A stretch of DNA of 64,000 nucleotides from Paenalcaligenes suwonensis (GTDB lineage Bacteria > Pseudomonadota > Gammaproteobacteria > Burkholderiales > Burkholderiaceae_B): positions 1-64,000 of the forward strand of contig NZ_JAANPV010000007.1 in NCBI RefSeq assembly GCF_011290505.1, in the 5' to 3' direction. Position numbers and translations under genes: made by a program. Shown one piece after another: positions 36,880-46,470 of the stretch. The notes beneath the pieces were generated by a model. The model saw nothing but the letters and a program-made list of their open reading frames with translations, ran no database searches and had not been told where the DNA came from. Position 1 is the stretch's first letter. Each line of letters starts with the position of its first letter.

Positions 36880-37989
36880 TTATGCCGGTTGAAGTTGCTC
36901 TCGCAACTGCGCACGCAATACTGTATTTGCTGAAAAATCTAGCATGCGCTGCAAGCCCCTATGGGCCGCTATACGTATAGCATCATCTACTTGAATCTCG
37001 GGTGTGTTTCCACGCAAGCTGTTTAGTAGGGCAGGTAAGCTATTTAGGCTCATCCATGGGCAAAATGCACAGCTTTTGCAGGTGGCTCCTACACCCGCTG
37101 TGGGCGCTGGCATAAAACGCTTATGTGGCAATTGCTGCTTGAGTTTATGCTGCAAACGCTGGTCTGTAGCCACAATAAACATCTCCTGCGGAAACTGCGC
37201 AGCTGCAGTCAGTATTTGCGATGTGGAACCTATAAAATCAGCATGGGCCAATACATTGGCAGGAGCCTCAGGGTGCGCCAACACACAGGCTTCAGGATAA
37301 CGTTTTTTCATTACTAGCAGCTCGTCGGCTTGGAATTCATCGTGCACTAAACATGAACCCTGCCACAGCACCATATCAGCGCTGGTAGTGTGCTGTATGT
37401 AGCCACCCAAATGTCTGTCAGGAGCCCACAGAATTTTTTTGCCTTGCTGGTGCAAGTGCATCACAATTTCTTGACCTACGGCAGAGGTTACTACCCAATC
37501 CGCTCTGGCTTTCACTGCCGCACTGGTATTGGCATAGACTACGACTTCACGATCGGGGTGTTGATCACAAAATGCCTCAAAAGCCACAATGTCACAGCCC
37601 AAGTCTAGGGAGCAGGTGGCTTCCATGTCTGCCATTAATACACGCTTTTCAGGGCTAAGAATCTTTGCGCTTTCCCCCATAAAGCGTACCCCTGCGACGA
37701 GTAGGGTAGAGCTATCGCAATCCCGGCCAAACCTTGCCATTTCTAAGGAATCGGCCACACAGCCACCCGTTTCTTCGGCCAAGTCCTGAATCACAGGGTC
37801 TACGTAATAGTGCGCAACCAAAGTGGCATCTTGTGCCTGCAATTGCTCACGTATAGCAGCTTTGTAAGACGCTATTTCACTATCTGCCACTGGTTCCGGT
37901 ACATTGGCCCACGCGGTGGCTAAATGAATAGTCCCTGAGTGTGCATTGGGCTGATCAAAATAGATTGGTTGTAGGCTCTCCACCTTCAT
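36880..37989 (-). CDS. nadA: Quinolinate synthase A
   Basis: NadA condenses iminoaspartate with dihydroxyacetone phosphate to quinolinate in NAD synthesis, using a [4Fe-4S] cluster. The 369 residues show the [28 protein letters not shown] block and the cluster/substrate regions [17 protein letters not shown] and [10 protein letters not shown]. It is an isolated gene here; nadB and nadC are not in the window. The start follows AAGGAGA. Confidence 0.95.
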   Translation of the reverse strand: MKVESLQPIYFDQPNAHSGTIHLATAWANVPEPVADSEIASYKAAIREQLQAQDATLVAHYYVDPVIQDLAEETGGCVADSLEMARFGRDCDSSTLLVAGVRFMGESAKILSPEKRVLMADMEATCSLDLGCDIVAFEAFCDQHPDREVVVYANTSAAVKARADWVVTSAVGQEIVMHLHQQGKKILWAPDRHLGGYIQHTTSADMVLWQGSCLVHDEFQADELLVMKKRYPEACVLAHPEAPANVLAHADFIGSTSQILTAAAQFPQEMFIVATDQRLQHKLKQQLPHKRFMPAPTAGVGATCKSCAFCPWMSLNSLPALLNSLRGNTPEIQVDDAIRIAAHRGLQRMLDFSANTVLRAQLREQLQPA

Positions 37990-38204
37990 TTCTCCTTATA
38001 TGCTCAAATTGAGCCTAATTAATGTAGAGCATGGGAGGTAAAAAAACAAGTAGGCTGAAGTTTCTACGAGCAGTTGAGCGCTTTTGCAGGCACTTATGCG
38101 ACAAAAAAATGGCTAACCGGAATATTGTCTACTCCGCATAAGGTTGCGATTACAATGCTTATTTGTGAATTTATCGTATAGATCCTGTTATACCGGAGTC
38201 ACTC

Positions 38205-39410
38205 ATGAAGTCATTAGGTACACCGCTTAGTCCTGCTGCAACCCGCGTCATGCTCTTAGGCGCAGGGGAACTGGGTAAGGAAGTGATTATTGCCTTGCAA
38301 CGTCTGGGCGTAGAAACCATTGCGGTTGATCGCTATGAAAATGCTCCTGGTCATCAGGTCGCACACCACGCTTTTGTTATTGACATGCGTGATGCCAAAG
38401 CGCTAACAGCTCTGATTGAGCAAGTTAAGCCGCACTTCATCGTGCCAGAAATTGAAGCCATTGCAACCGATGCGTTAGCGGCTGTTGAAGCGGCTGGCAC
38501 AGCGCGTGTAGTTCCTATGGCGCGCGCCACACAATTGACGATGGACCGTGAAGGTATACGTAGATTAGCGGCTGAAACACTGGGTTTGCCCACTAGCCCT
38601 TATAAATTCTGCAACACTTTAGACGAGCTGAAAGCCGCCATCCAAGACCATATTGGCTACCCCTGCGTGATCAAACCCTTGATGAGCAGCTCGGGTAAAG
38701 GCCAAAGCAAAATCAGTGGCTCTGACGACATAGAAAAAGCGTGGCATTACGCTATGGAAGGTGGTCGTGTGAGCCAGCAGCGCGTCATTGTTGAAGGCTT
38801 TATTGATTTTGATTACGAAATTACTTTATTGACCGTCCGCAGTCTGGATGCAGAAGGTAAAGTACAAACCAGTTTCTGCGCACCCATTGGCCATAAACAA
38901 GTAGATGGCGATTACGTAGAAAGCTGGCAGCCACACCCCATGAGCCAAGCAGCGCTTGAATCAGCCCAACACATTGCAGCATCTATTACCCAAGATTTGG
39001 GTGGTCAAGGCATCTTTGGTGTTGAACTGTTCGTGAAAGGCGACCAAGTATGGTTCAGCGAAGTCAGCCCGCGCCCACACGATACCGGTATGGTCACTAT
39101 GGTGACACAGCGTCAAAATGAATTTGAGCTGCATGCACGTGCTATTTTAGGTTTGCCTGTTTCCACAGCATTGTTGGCTCCTGGCGCTAGCGCTGTAATT
39201 TACGGTGGCGTAGATAGCAAAAACGTAAACTTTGATGGCGTAGCGGAAGCCTTAAGCATTCCTCAATCCGATCTGCGTTTGTTCGGCAAACCAGAAAGCT
39301 TCACTAAACGTCGCATGGGTGTAGCGCTGGCCTACGATGACACTGTTGAGGCTGCTCGTGAACGTGCTAAGAAAATCGCGGCAACAGTACGTGTAAGCGC
39401 TGCTGAATAA
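38205..39410 (+). CDS. purT: Formate-dependent phosphoribosylglycinamide formyltransferase
   Basis: PurT is an ATP-grasp enzyme that formylates GAR with formate and ATP, the folate-independent route of purine synthesis. The 401 residues have the N-terminal [11 protein letters not shown] nucleotide fold, the ATP-grasp core ([37 protein letters not shown]) and the metal site ([28 protein letters not shown]). It is a single-gene transcript, followed by a hairpin. Confidence 0.96.
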   Translation: MKSLGTPLSPAATRVMLLGAGELGKEVIIALQRLGVETIAVDRYENAPGHQVAHHAFVIDMRDAKALTALIEQVKPHFIVPEIEAIATDALAAVEAAGTARVVPMARATQLTMDREGIRRLAAETLGLPTSPYKFCNTLDELKAAIQDHIGYPCVIKPLMSSSGKGQSKISGSDDIEKAWHYAMEGGRVSQQRVIVEGFIDFDYEITLLTVRSLDAEGKVQTSFCAPIGHKQVDGDYVESWQPHPMSQAALESAQHIAASITQDLGGQGIFGVELFVKGDQVWFSEVSPRPHDTGMVTMVTQRQNEFELHARAILGLPVSTALLAPGASAVIYGGVDSKNVNFDGVAEALSIPQSDLRLFGKPESFTKRRMGVALAYDDTVEAARERAKKIAATVRVSAAE

Positions 39411-39416
39411 GCTGGA

Positions 39417-39449
39417 TAAAAAAAAGGCTGCCTAGGGGAGGGCAGCCTT
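39417..39449 (-). terminator. Terminator between purT and the cytochrome c genes
   Basis: AAGGCTGCC (39424-39432) pairs with GGCAGCCTT (39441-39449) over 8 nt. The long A-run at 39418-39425 becomes a U-run for minus-strand transcription, so it mainly terminates the cytochrome operon. It may also slow purT transcripts. Confidence 0.82.
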
Positions 39450-39484
39450 AAATCTGGCTTGAAAGGAGATTAATTTCTTATACG

Positions 39485-40396
39485 TTAGTAACGAGCATCC
39501 TTAGGTTTTTTACCATTAGGCCAATCGTTTACTTTTCCAGCAAAATCAGGTCTAGGCATATGTGTGAAGTATTCCGCAATGTCTACCGCGTCCTGATCAT
39601 CCAGCACACCACCTTGACCCCACGCACCGTGATCTTCAACGCTCATGGGCATGTTGTACTTGATAAAAGCAGCAGCCTTGTAAGTACGTGCCATCCCCGC
39701 ACCAATGTTGAAGGACTCATCGCCCCACAATGGTGGGAATACAATGTTGCCACGCTCATCTTTCAGGCCCTCACCATCAGCGCCGTGACAGGTTGCACAT
39801 TGTGCCGCGTACAAGCTGCGACCACGCTCAGTATTAGGGACTAAGCTTTCATCCAACGGACCAGCAATAGGAATCTGTACTTTTTGACCTGGTTCCACAC
39901 CTTGTGCCAACCATTTCATGTAGTCCAACATACCTACCATTTCAGCGGAATCCACGGGCAGAGGCTTACCGTTCATTGAGCGCATAAAACACCCGTTAAT
40001 ACGGCCTGCTAAGTCCACCATCTTGCCGGACCTAGGCATCACTTTAGGGTAGCTCACAAAACTGTTGATGTAGTGTGCGCCTAGTGGAGCTTTACCTTCC
40101 GCAATGTGACAGCTATTACAGTTCATCATTGCACCCACGTTATCGGGTAATAGACGACGGGTTTCATTCAACAAACGTTTGCCGTACAAAATAGACTCGG
40201 CATTAGGTTCGTCTTGAATCAGCAAATCAGACGGTACTTGGTACTGACCAACCACTTGCTTGGTTTCTACATCAATAATGGGGTAGCTTTTTTCAGTTGG
40301 GCCTGTAAGGGTAGGGCTAGCTAAGCTATACCACGACGCACCAGCAATACCAGCAATGGCCAAGGCTGCGACTGAAAGAATTTTGGCTTTACTCAT
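39485..40396 (-). CDS. tsdA: Dihaem cytochrome c, TsdA-like thiosulfate dehydrogenase
   Basis: This 303-residue periplasmic dihaem protein has a membrane anchor or signal at residues 5-26. Haem sites are CNSCH (93-97) and CATCH (200-204). RINGCFMRSMNGKPLP carries Cys136 in the position of the unusual Cys haem ligand of TsdA thiosulfate dehydrogenases, and Met ligands lie in YNMPMS (about 249-251). TsdA joins two thiosulfates into tetrathionate. It overlaps the trihaem cytochrome gene by 8 nt and is thus coupled to it. No activity can be proved from sequence. Confidence 0.8.
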   Translation of the reverse strand: MSKAKILSVAALAIAGIAGASWYSLASPTLTGPTEKSYPIIDVETKQVVGQYQVPSDLLIQDEPNAESILYGKRLLNETRRLLPDNVGAMMNCNSCHIAEGKAPLGAHYINSFVSYPKVMPRSGKMVDLAGRINGCFMRSMNGKPLPVDSAEMVGMLDYMKWLAQGVEPGQKVQIPIAGPLDESLVPNTERGRSLYAAQCATCHGADGEGLKDERGNIVFPPLWGDESFNIGAGMARTYKAAAFIKYNMPMSVEDHGAWGQGGVLDDQDAVDIAEYFTHMPRPDFAGKVNDWPNGKKPKDARY

Positions 40397-41747
40397 GGCT
40401 GGCTCCTTCAGGAAGGATGTTAGGCGATTTTTTAGCGACGAACTGACGAATATGGGCTACGTCTTCGGCTTGAATCGTAGGCGCTTCGTTGGTCCAGCTG
40501 GTACGAATGTAGTTCACCACATCAGCCACCTCTTGATCACCTAAGTGACGGAATGCAGGCATAGTGAAGGTCATTTCATCCACATGGTTTTCAGGCATAC
40601 GGCCACCTTCTAAGGTCACCTGAATAACTGATTGTGCGTTATTCGCAAACACCGCCGAGTTACCTGCGAGCGCGGGGAATATACGCGGTACACCTTTACC
40701 ATCAGCACGGTGACACGTTACACAATGCTCCGCGTACAACCACGCACCGGGAGTGGTGTATTGGCCATCTAACTGCGCCTGTGTGGTGGTGTCTGTTTGA
40801 TGCGGAATTTCTGGGTTACGGCCTTTTACTGGAGGCAAGGCCTTCAGGTATTGCGCCATGGCACGTTGGTCTTCAGGGGTCATGTATTGTGTGCTGTGTT
40901 CTACCACATCCGCCATGGCACCAAAAGCAGCAACTTTGTCGGTTCTGCCGGTTGCAAAGAAATCAACCAATTCGTCTTCAGTCCAGCTTGCTAAGCCACG
41001 GCCTTCGCCACGTAAGCTTTTAGCACGCCAACCGTCAATGACCGCACCTGACAAGAAGTCGTCGCCTTCATTGAGGCTCATGGCTAACTCTTGGTAAGCC
41101 AAGCCACGTGGGGTATGACAGGCGCCACAGTGGCCAGGGCCTTGAACTAGGTAAGCGCCACGGTTCTTAATGCTGTCAGTGGCATCATCAGCGATAAATT
41201 GCTGGTCTTTAGGTGCAAATAACCATTGCCACCATGCCACTGTCCAACGCATTTGGAACAATTTTGGCAAAGTAGGATCGGCGTTTTCTTGTTTAACAGC
41301 CGGCACGCCACGCATGAAGTACGCGTACAGCGCGTTCATATCGTCATCGCTCATGATGGCGTAAGAAGGGTAAGGCATAGCAGGGTACAAGGCCGCACCG
41401 TCTTTGCGTACACCGTGTTGTACTGCTGTTTTAAATTCGTCTAGTGTGTAGCTACCAATACCAGTGTCTACGTCAGGCGTAATGTTGGTGGAATAAATCG
41501 CCCCCAGCGGTGTTTGCATGGCCAAGCCGCCAGCATACTCTTTACCCCCCGGTACGGTATGACAGGCTACACAGTCGCCAGTGCGGGACACATAGGCTCC
41601 TTGCTTGATGAGTTTTTCATCATCCAGGTTCAAATTGCTGGCAGACGAGGAGGTTATGCTACGTTGCGAAAGAATAAGCTGTGATCCGCCATAACCGACC
41701 CCCAGCGCAACCAGTGCAACGATCAGGGTTTTAGACAAGGCTTTCAT
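40389..41747 (-). CDS. Trihaem cytochrome c (dehydrogenase cytochrome-subunit type)
   Basis: This 452-residue membrane-anchored protein (hydrophobic segment 5-25) has three c-type haem sites: CVACH (59-63), CGACH (207-211) and CVTCH (342-346). The pattern is that of the cytochrome subunits of alcohol, gluconate and related periplasmic dehydrogenases (STNITPD, TPRGLA, FPALAGN blocks). Here its partner is the TsdA-like protein encoded downstream, so it probably carries electrons from that enzyme toward the respiratory chain. A possible FNR site lies upstream. Confidence 0.87.
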   Translation of the reverse strand: MKALSKTLIVALVALGVGYGGSQLILSQRSITSSSASNLNLDDEKLIKQGAYVSRTGDCVACHTVPGGKEYAGGLAMQTPLGAIYSTNITPDVDTGIGSYTLDEFKTAVQHGVRKDGAALYPAMPYPSYAIMSDDDMNALYAYFMRGVPAVKQENADPTLPKLFQMRWTVAWWQWLFAPKDQQFIADDATDSIKNRGAYLVQGPGHCGACHTPRGLAYQELAMSLNEGDDFLSGAVIDGWRAKSLRGEGRGLASWTEDELVDFFATGRTDKVAAFGAMADVVEHSTQYMTPEDQRAMAQYLKALPPVKGRNPEIPHQTDTTTQAQLDGQYTTPGAWLYAEHCVTCHRADGKGVPRIFPALAGNSAVFANNAQSVIQVTLEGGRMPENHVDEMTFTMPAFRHLGDQEVADVVNYIRTSWTNEAPTIQAEDVAHIRQFVAKKSPNILPEGASHE

Positions 41748-42150
41748 AAACGCTACCCATAATTAATAAAGAAATGCGGCAATAACGGTAATGTCACATT
41801 CAATACTCATGGTATAGAGAGCCCATATGGGTAGAAACCCTTATCGGATTCATGTTTGATCTAGCGCAAGACCTATATAGATAAGGATATAACGGCTCGA
41901 AAATCGTACGCTCAGGGCAACAAATACACTAAATCATCTATTGATTTAACACTTTGCTAGACTAAAGCGTGTAACGAAAAATTTACTGCAAAATACATAC
42001 TAAGCAATTGATTATAAAGACAATAATTTACTTTAAGCTTAGATTATTCCGTGTAAATGTATGGAAATACACATCATAAAGCAGCGTGAGAATGACTGCT
42101 TTTCAAATCAAAAAGGTAATAAATTGCTGCACGACCACAATGATGCGTAC
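41748..42150. other. AT-rich intergenic region between the cytochrome operon and the integrase gene
   Basis: This 403-bp segment is clearly AT-rich. It holds the promoter side of the cytochrome operon (with a possible FNR site at 41856) and the downstream side of the integrase gene. A weak TGCTGCACGACC-type run near its right end is not convincingly an attachment site. No tRNA is present, and I found no direct repeat that would mark an att core. Confidence 0.5.
41856..41869. promoter_or_regulatory. Possible FNR/Anr site upstream of the cytochrome c operon
   Basis: TTGAT-CTAG-CGCAA matches eight of ten bases of TTGAT-N4-ATCAA, about 110 nt before the trihaem cytochrome start. Oxygen-responsive control would suit these genes. 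Confidence 0.35.
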
Positions 42151-43341
42151 TTACCACTGGATTTTATGATGTAGCTCGGTTTCAGTGTGTCTGGCATCAT
42201 CAGCCGAATGCAGGTAAATATTCGTGGTACTTAATGACTCATGGCCCAAGTTATCGCGTACATGGCGTAAGTCCACCTGTTTATTCGCCATATGTGAACC
42301 CGCGGTGTGTCGCAGCCAATGCGCAGACGCTTGTTCTAGCTGTTGTGCCTGCCATGCATTCTCTGAATCCGTTGCCCGTAGTCGGTCGGCGGTAGCTGTA
42401 AACACCGATTTCACGATCGCATGCACCCCAGCACGTGTTAAACTACGCTGCTGATGGCCTATAGGTAGCAACAAAGGCGTAGTTTCAGTAGAAGTAGGGT
42501 AGGGAGACAAGCCTTTTTCTTTTCTATAACGCTGTAGTTCAGCCATTAACTCGCTAGTCGCCGGCACAATTCGGGTTTTATTCCCTTTGCCCGTAATTTC
42601 TAGCCACCAACGCTCAGTGCCATCATTTCCGCGGCGGCAAAAGAAACCTGCCATCGTATTGTCTATGACCTCAGAAATACGCAGCCCGCACACATATAAC
42701 AGTGAAAACAACCAACGCAGCCTGGCGTAGTGTTCTCGTTCACGTTCAGATGCTTGCGGTAATTCCGTGATGGTGCGTTTTACTTCCAGCCAAATCTCAT
42801 CGTCTAAGTAACGGCTCACCCTAGGTGCAGCCTGACGCGCGCGTTGTTTAGACAGCGATAACGGGTTACCGGCCAAATACCCCGCCGACACCAACCACGA
42901 AAACAGTGAGTTCAGAATAATTAATGCCTGACGCTGACTGGCTTGGGATAGCGGCCCAGCAAAGGGGCACCAACGCGGGTGAGACCTTGCTACCTTGCGA
43001 CCAGCCGGCATTACCCACTGTGCTGCGGGTTGTGGGTCATTTAAAAAATACTGATAGAGCAGCAAGTCTTCGTGCGTGAGCGACGACACAGGCTTACGCA
43101 TAGCGATAGTGGCCCATAACAACAGCCGTTCAGCTTCTTTGCGGTAATTAGCAAAGGTATTGGGCGAATCAATAAAACGCGCTAGCCACGCTTGTATCGC
43201 AGCGATGTCAGTAGTGGCAGAAATCTGTGTGCGGCCGCCTAGTACCCGGTTTGTGCCATTACTACCGTCCAACTGCGCAGAATGCAGCAGGTGTTCTAGT
43301 GGAGGGAAGCGCACAAGCGCCGTGGAATCGCTTTCCGACAT
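42151..43341 (-). CDS. Tyrosine recombinase / phage-type integrase (catalytically intact)
   Basis: This 396-residue site-specific recombinase has the full catalytic set: Arg221 (GLRISEV), Lys252 (GKGNKTR), His341/Arg344 (HWLRH), His367 (LGHESL) and the nucleophile Tyr376 (TNIYLH). An N-terminal SAM-like core-binding domain spans about 45-165. It is longer than XerC/D. It is divergent from a KfrA-like gene, with a palindromic operator in the shared 120-bp region. No phage genes or excisionase are nearby, so this may be a stand-alone or plasmid-derived recombinase. Confidence 0.9.
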   Translation of the reverse strand: MSESDSTALVRFPPLEHLLHSAQLDGSNGTNRVLGGRTQISATTDIAAIQAWLARFIDSPNTFANYRKEAERLLLWATIAMRKPVSSLTHEDLLLYQYFLNDPQPAAQWVMPAGRKVARSHPRWCPFAGPLSQASQRQALIILNSLFSWLVSAGYLAGNPLSLSKQRARQAAPRVSRYLDDEIWLEVKRTITELPQASEREREHYARLRWLFSLLYVCGLRISEVIDNTMAGFFCRRGNDGTERWWLEITGKGNKTRIVPATSELMAELQRYRKEKGLSPYPTSTETTPLLLPIGHQQRSLTRAGVHAIVKSVFTATADRLRATDSENAWQAQQLEQASAHWLRHTAGSHMANKQVDLRHVRDNLGHESLSTTNIYLHSADDARHTETELHHKIQW

Positions 43342-43362
43342 AACTCATTCACTAAATTAGCA

Positions 43363-43396
43363 GAAATTTGACATTATAAGAGTAATGTCAAATTTC
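43363..43396. promoter_or_regulatory. Perfect 14-bp inverted-repeat operator between integrase and kfrA-like genes
   Basis: GAAATTTGACATTA (43363-43376) and TAATGTCAAATTTC (43383-43396) are exact complements separated by 6 nt. It lies 22 nt upstream of the integrase ATG and 66 nt upstream of the KfrA-like ATG. By analogy with KfrA of RK2, which represses its own promoter through an inverted repeat, this is the likely autoregulatory operator and may control both genes. Confidence 0.7.
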
Positions 43397-43418
43397 AATC
43401 AACAACGATTGTATTCTT

Positions 43419-43431
43419 AACGTATTACGTT
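43419..43431. promoter_or_regulatory. Second small palindrome in the kfrA-like promoter region
   Basis: AACGTA-T-TACGTT is a symmetric 13-bp element about 31 nt before the KfrA-like start, close to where a -10/-35 region would be. It could be a second operator. Confidence 0.35.
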
Positions 43432-43461
43432 GTATTATTAATTACCAACTAAGGAATAATA

Positions 43462-44502
43462 ATGAATACAGACCATATCAACGAAATAAGCCTAAATGCC
43501 GAAGTTGAGGCGCTTAAAGAGCGTTTCTCAAACACTCAAGAGCTTTATAGGGAAGTCTGCGCGTTGTTATTCTTTAGATATGGCACTACACCCACGGCCA
43601 ACAAGCTGTACCAACTGGTACGCAAAGGCAGCATGAGTGCACCATCACAAGCGTTAGCCACATTTTGGGAAGAGTTACGCGAAAAAAGCCGTACACGCAT
43701 CGAGCATCCAGATTTGCCCGAAACACTTAGCTCGGCAGCAGGTGAGCTTATCGCCACGCTGTGGCGCCATGCCCAAGAGGCAGCGCACGAGTCATTGCGC
43801 AGTGTTGAGGCTGAAACCCAAGCCATTGCAGCAAAAGCTAGAGCAGATGTGGCGGCTTTTGAGCTGGAACGCGACCAGGCACTACAGCGAGAACAAGGCA
43901 CACAACATGCTTTATCAGTAGCCCAACAAGAAATCATGAGCTACAGAGAAACGCTGGCTGCGGCTAAAGAGGCGAAACACGCCTTAAATACCCAATTAGC
44001 ACAAGCTCAAGACGACATACTGTCGCTACAGCAACAACTGCATGACAGCCGCAAGGAATTCAGCGTAGAGCTAGAAAAACTGCACCTTTCTGCCCAATTA
44101 GCCGAGTCACGTTCACGTGATATGGAAAAACGCTTAATGGTAGATTTAGACCGGGAACGCCTAGCAGCCGCTAAAGCGATAAAAGAAGCCGACGCCATAC
44201 GCAGCGCCGCACATACTGAAGCCCAACAGCAGCAAGTTGCTGCGCAGCAATTACAGCAACAACTGCAAGAAGCACTGCATGAAAACAGCAAGCTGGAAGG
44301 CGCTCTTAGCACGTTGAACCTAAACCTAGAACGCTCTGATGGCGAGCTTAGAACGTTGTATCAGCAAATAGCACAAACCAATGCCGAGATGGCGCTGTTG
44401 AAACAACAGCATAGTTCTGCCAATACACCAAAAACTACTAAACGCAAAAGTATGAAAGTGCTTGAGGGTAGGGCGCGTCGCATCACGCCTTCTGAATCAT
44501 AA
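43462..44502 (+). CDS. KfrA-like DNA-binding coiled-coil protein
   Basis: This 346-residue protein has an N-terminal KfrA_N-type helix-turn-helix domain (about residues 15-90; YREVCALLFFRYGTTPTANKLYQLVRKGSMSAPSQALATFWEEL). A very long Ala/Gln/Glu-rich coiled coil follows (about 95-325), then a basic tail (TTKRKSMKVLEGRARR). KfrA proteins are repressors and nucleoid-like organisers of broad-host-range plasmids. Here it sits on what appears to be chromosome, divergent from a tyrosine recombinase and beside a perfect palindrome. The start follows AAGGAATAATA. Confidence 0.82.
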   Translation: MNTDHINEISLNAEVEALKERFSNTQELYREVCALLFFRYGTTPTANKLYQLVRKGSMSAPSQALATFWEELREKSRTRIEHPDLPETLSSAAGELIATLWRHAQEAAHESLRSVEAETQAIAAKARADVAAFELERDQALQREQGTQHALSVAQQEIMSYRETLAAAKEAKHALNTQLAQAQDDILSLQQQLHDSRKEFSVELEKLHLSAQLAESRSRDMEKRLMVDLDRERLAAAKAIKEADAIRSAAHTEAQQQQVAAQQLQQQLQEALHENSKLEGALSTLNLNLERSDGELRTLYQQIAQTNAEMALLKQQHSSANTPKTTKRKSMKVLEGRARRITPSES

Positions 44503-44552
44503 AATAGCGTTACTTCCCCATTTCTCCTACCTCTGCAACGGCATAGCCCCTT

Positions 44553-45149
44553 ATGTTTACCGCTGACACTCTTCGCACATTACTCGCGCCTTTTGGGCAA
44601 TTACGCTCTCAACCAGCATCTGACTGGACGGGCCAACAGGCGTTACCTACAGCACTACACGAGTTCTATCAGCAGGTGGGACCGTGGGGAAATACGTATC
44701 ACGAAAAAGTTGGCCCCGTTGGTTGTACATTGACTGTGGGCGGTAACCCTGTGTGCATTCCACCCCTACACAAACTTGAATCGCTACACGCAGGTTATGC
44801 ATGGTCAGCCAACCCCGACGACAAACTTGGCGACTGGAATCCTAATTGGTTGGTAATTGCAGAGCAAGGCGGCGACCCCTTTATCTATGACCGTGCTACA
44901 GGGCATGTACTTTTTGCTTTCCATGGCGCAGGCCTATGGGAGCCTGTGCTATTTGCTGAAGACCTTTACTCTGCTATTGGTGCTATTGCCTGCGTTGCCA
45001 CCAGCTATTGCGAATTGGATGAAGATCAGTTTGAGGATGAGGCGTTAACGGAAACCGGCTATCAAACCATACGTACAGACTTAGCTACAGCATTGGGTAG
45101 CATAGAGGCGGCACAACACATGCTAGACGCCTGGGAATATAACCAATAA
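44553..45149 (+). CDS. SMI1/KNR4 (SUKH)-like protein
   Basis: This 198-residue acidic cytosolic protein has the SUKH-like plan: LPTALHEFYQQVGPWG near the N-terminus, then PPLHKLESLHAGY, WNPNWLVIAEQGGDPFIYDRATGHVLFAFHGAG in the core, and a helical C-terminus. SUKH proteins include many immunity proteins to contact-dependent toxins, but also house-keeping regulators. No toxin gene is adjacent. It follows the KfrA-like gene by 50 nt and may be cotranscribed. The assignment is by motif look only. Confidence 0.55.
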   Translation: MFTADTLRTLLAPFGQLRSQPASDWTGQQALPTALHEFYQQVGPWGNTYHEKVGPVGCTLTVGGNPVCIPPLHKLESLHAGYAWSANPDDKLGDWNPNWLVIAEQGGDPFIYDRATGHVLFAFHGAGLWEPVLFAEDLYSAIGAIACVATSYCELDEDQFEDEALTETGYQTIRTDLATALGSIEAAQHMLDAWEYNQ

Positions 45150-45181
45150 AGCCCCGACCATGGCATCCTAGGGTGATGTAA

Positions 45182-45215
45182 AAATGGCTACTGTATAACG
45201 CAGTAGCCATTTGTT
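45182..45215. terminator. Terminator between convergent SMI1-like and DUF4272 genes
   Basis: AAATGGCTACTG (45182-45193) pairs with CAGTAGCCATTT (45201-45212) over a 7-nt loop, with AT-rich flanks on both sides. It serves both convergent genes. Confidence 0.85.
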
Positions 45216-46321
45216 TAGGTGGGTGTATCGATGCCGTCCCAGTCTGTATCGATGTCGTTCTGGAAATTGGTTAACCAATTCAATGCATAATGCCTTTCCA
45301 TCACCACACCTGGGATTAAGCCCTCAACCGACTCATCAGCTTGTGCCGCTTGGCGAATTGCCCAGTGCTGACGCCACGTTAAATCGAGCAGATCTAAAAT
45401 CTCGGCCGTTGGGCGCAATGCAAAATCATGCCCACTGTTGTTAAGCTCAATTACACGCATTGTTTTGTCAAATATGGTTTGAGCATCCACCACATCTGAG
45501 GCGGAAGACAGTGGTTCTGGATTTTTAGACAACGCCCACAGCAGTACATTCAGCGCCTCATGTCGCCAGCTCATCTGTATGGCAGTGTGTTCATCTGGCT
45601 CTTCGGCTGCAATAAAGGCTTTTTCTTGCTCGCTAAGCATCGCCAATCCCACAGCATTGTGTTCTTGCATAAACGGCAAGCTGCTGTCTGCCTTATCCAA
45701 AATCACGATTCCCTCTGACGCCACACAAAATAAGCTCAACACACGGTGCACAACGTCGGGCACCGAACGCAGATGAACTTCTGCCTCGGCTAGCACCGGC
45801 GGCATGGAAGCGGGTGGAGCAGGGCGCAGTTGTGCTAATTGGCTCAGGCTTTTTGCACGCCTAGCCAAGGCATCCGGCAGATAAGGTAAAGCCTCATGCT
45901 CAAAAAACTCACCCTCAGCCGTCATCAGTGTGGCAAGCGCTTGCGTGCGCACAGAACCATCAGGCAAAAAAAACACTGCATTGGCTCTAGCTGCCCACTC
46001 ACTCATCGCGGGCAAGTCTTGTTGCTGAACTTCCAAGCTAATGTGATTTTGTACGCGCTGCAGATGGCGCCATAAGTGGTAACGCATCGCCGTCATTTGG
46101 CCATCGCCACGGCTCATCACATAACCGATGAATCCATCTAGATGTTCTGCTAAATCTGTATTAGAAATGTTGCGCTGGCCTAGTAGCTCATGAGGAAAAT
46201 CCAATTCAGGAATCGCCGTAACCGTCGCATAAGCGTTGATTAATACCGGCTCATCATTAGTCTCTACATCGGCTTTTGCCACAGGTTCTCGTTTACCCAA
46301 AATCCGTTTTAGTAAGCTCAC
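45215..46321 (-). CDS. DUF4272 domain-containing protein
   Basis: This 368-residue protein of unknown function carries the DUF4272 hallmarks in its C-terminal two-thirds: SWRHEALNVLLWALSK, ILDLLDLTWRQHWAIRQA and GVVMERHYALNWL. There is no signal peptide or membrane segment. The family often appears near SUKH and other polymorphic-toxin immunity genes. The start is GTG at 46321 behind GGGAGA. It is convergent with the SMI1-like gene and separated from it by a shared terminator. Confidence 0.78.
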   Translation of the reverse strand: MSLLKRILGKREPVAKADVETNDEPVLINAYATVTAIPELDFPHELLGQRNISNTDLAEHLDGFIGYVMSRGDGQMTAMRYHLWRHLQRVQNHISLEVQQQDLPAMSEWAARANAVFFLPDGSVRTQALATLMTAEGEFFEHEALPYLPDALARRAKSLSQLAQLRPAPPASMPPVLAEAEVHLRSVPDVVHRVLSLFCVASEGIVILDKADSSLPFMQEHNAVGLAMLSEQEKAFIAAEEPDEHTAIQMSWRHEALNVLLWALSKNPEPLSSASDVVDAQTIFDKTMRVIELNNSGHDFALRPTAEILDLLDLTWRQHWAIRQAAQADESVEGLIPGVVMERHYALNWLTNFQNDIDTDWDGIDTPT

Positions 46322-46470
46322 ATGCTTCTCCCGTAGTGATGCAAAACTATACTACAGAGCATGTACATCTATTTGGTATTTGGGCAGAGGCATCACAAAC
46401 GATTGTCAGGCGTATAGTGTGCAGCTATAGCGGATAAAAAAGCACTCTCAGCACTGTCAATATAGGCCAT

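Noticed and set aside
41748-42150. Attachment site next to the integrase gene
   Set aside because: No tRNA gene and no direct repeat pair could be found by eye on either side of 42151-44502; a repeat search over the whole window would be decisive.
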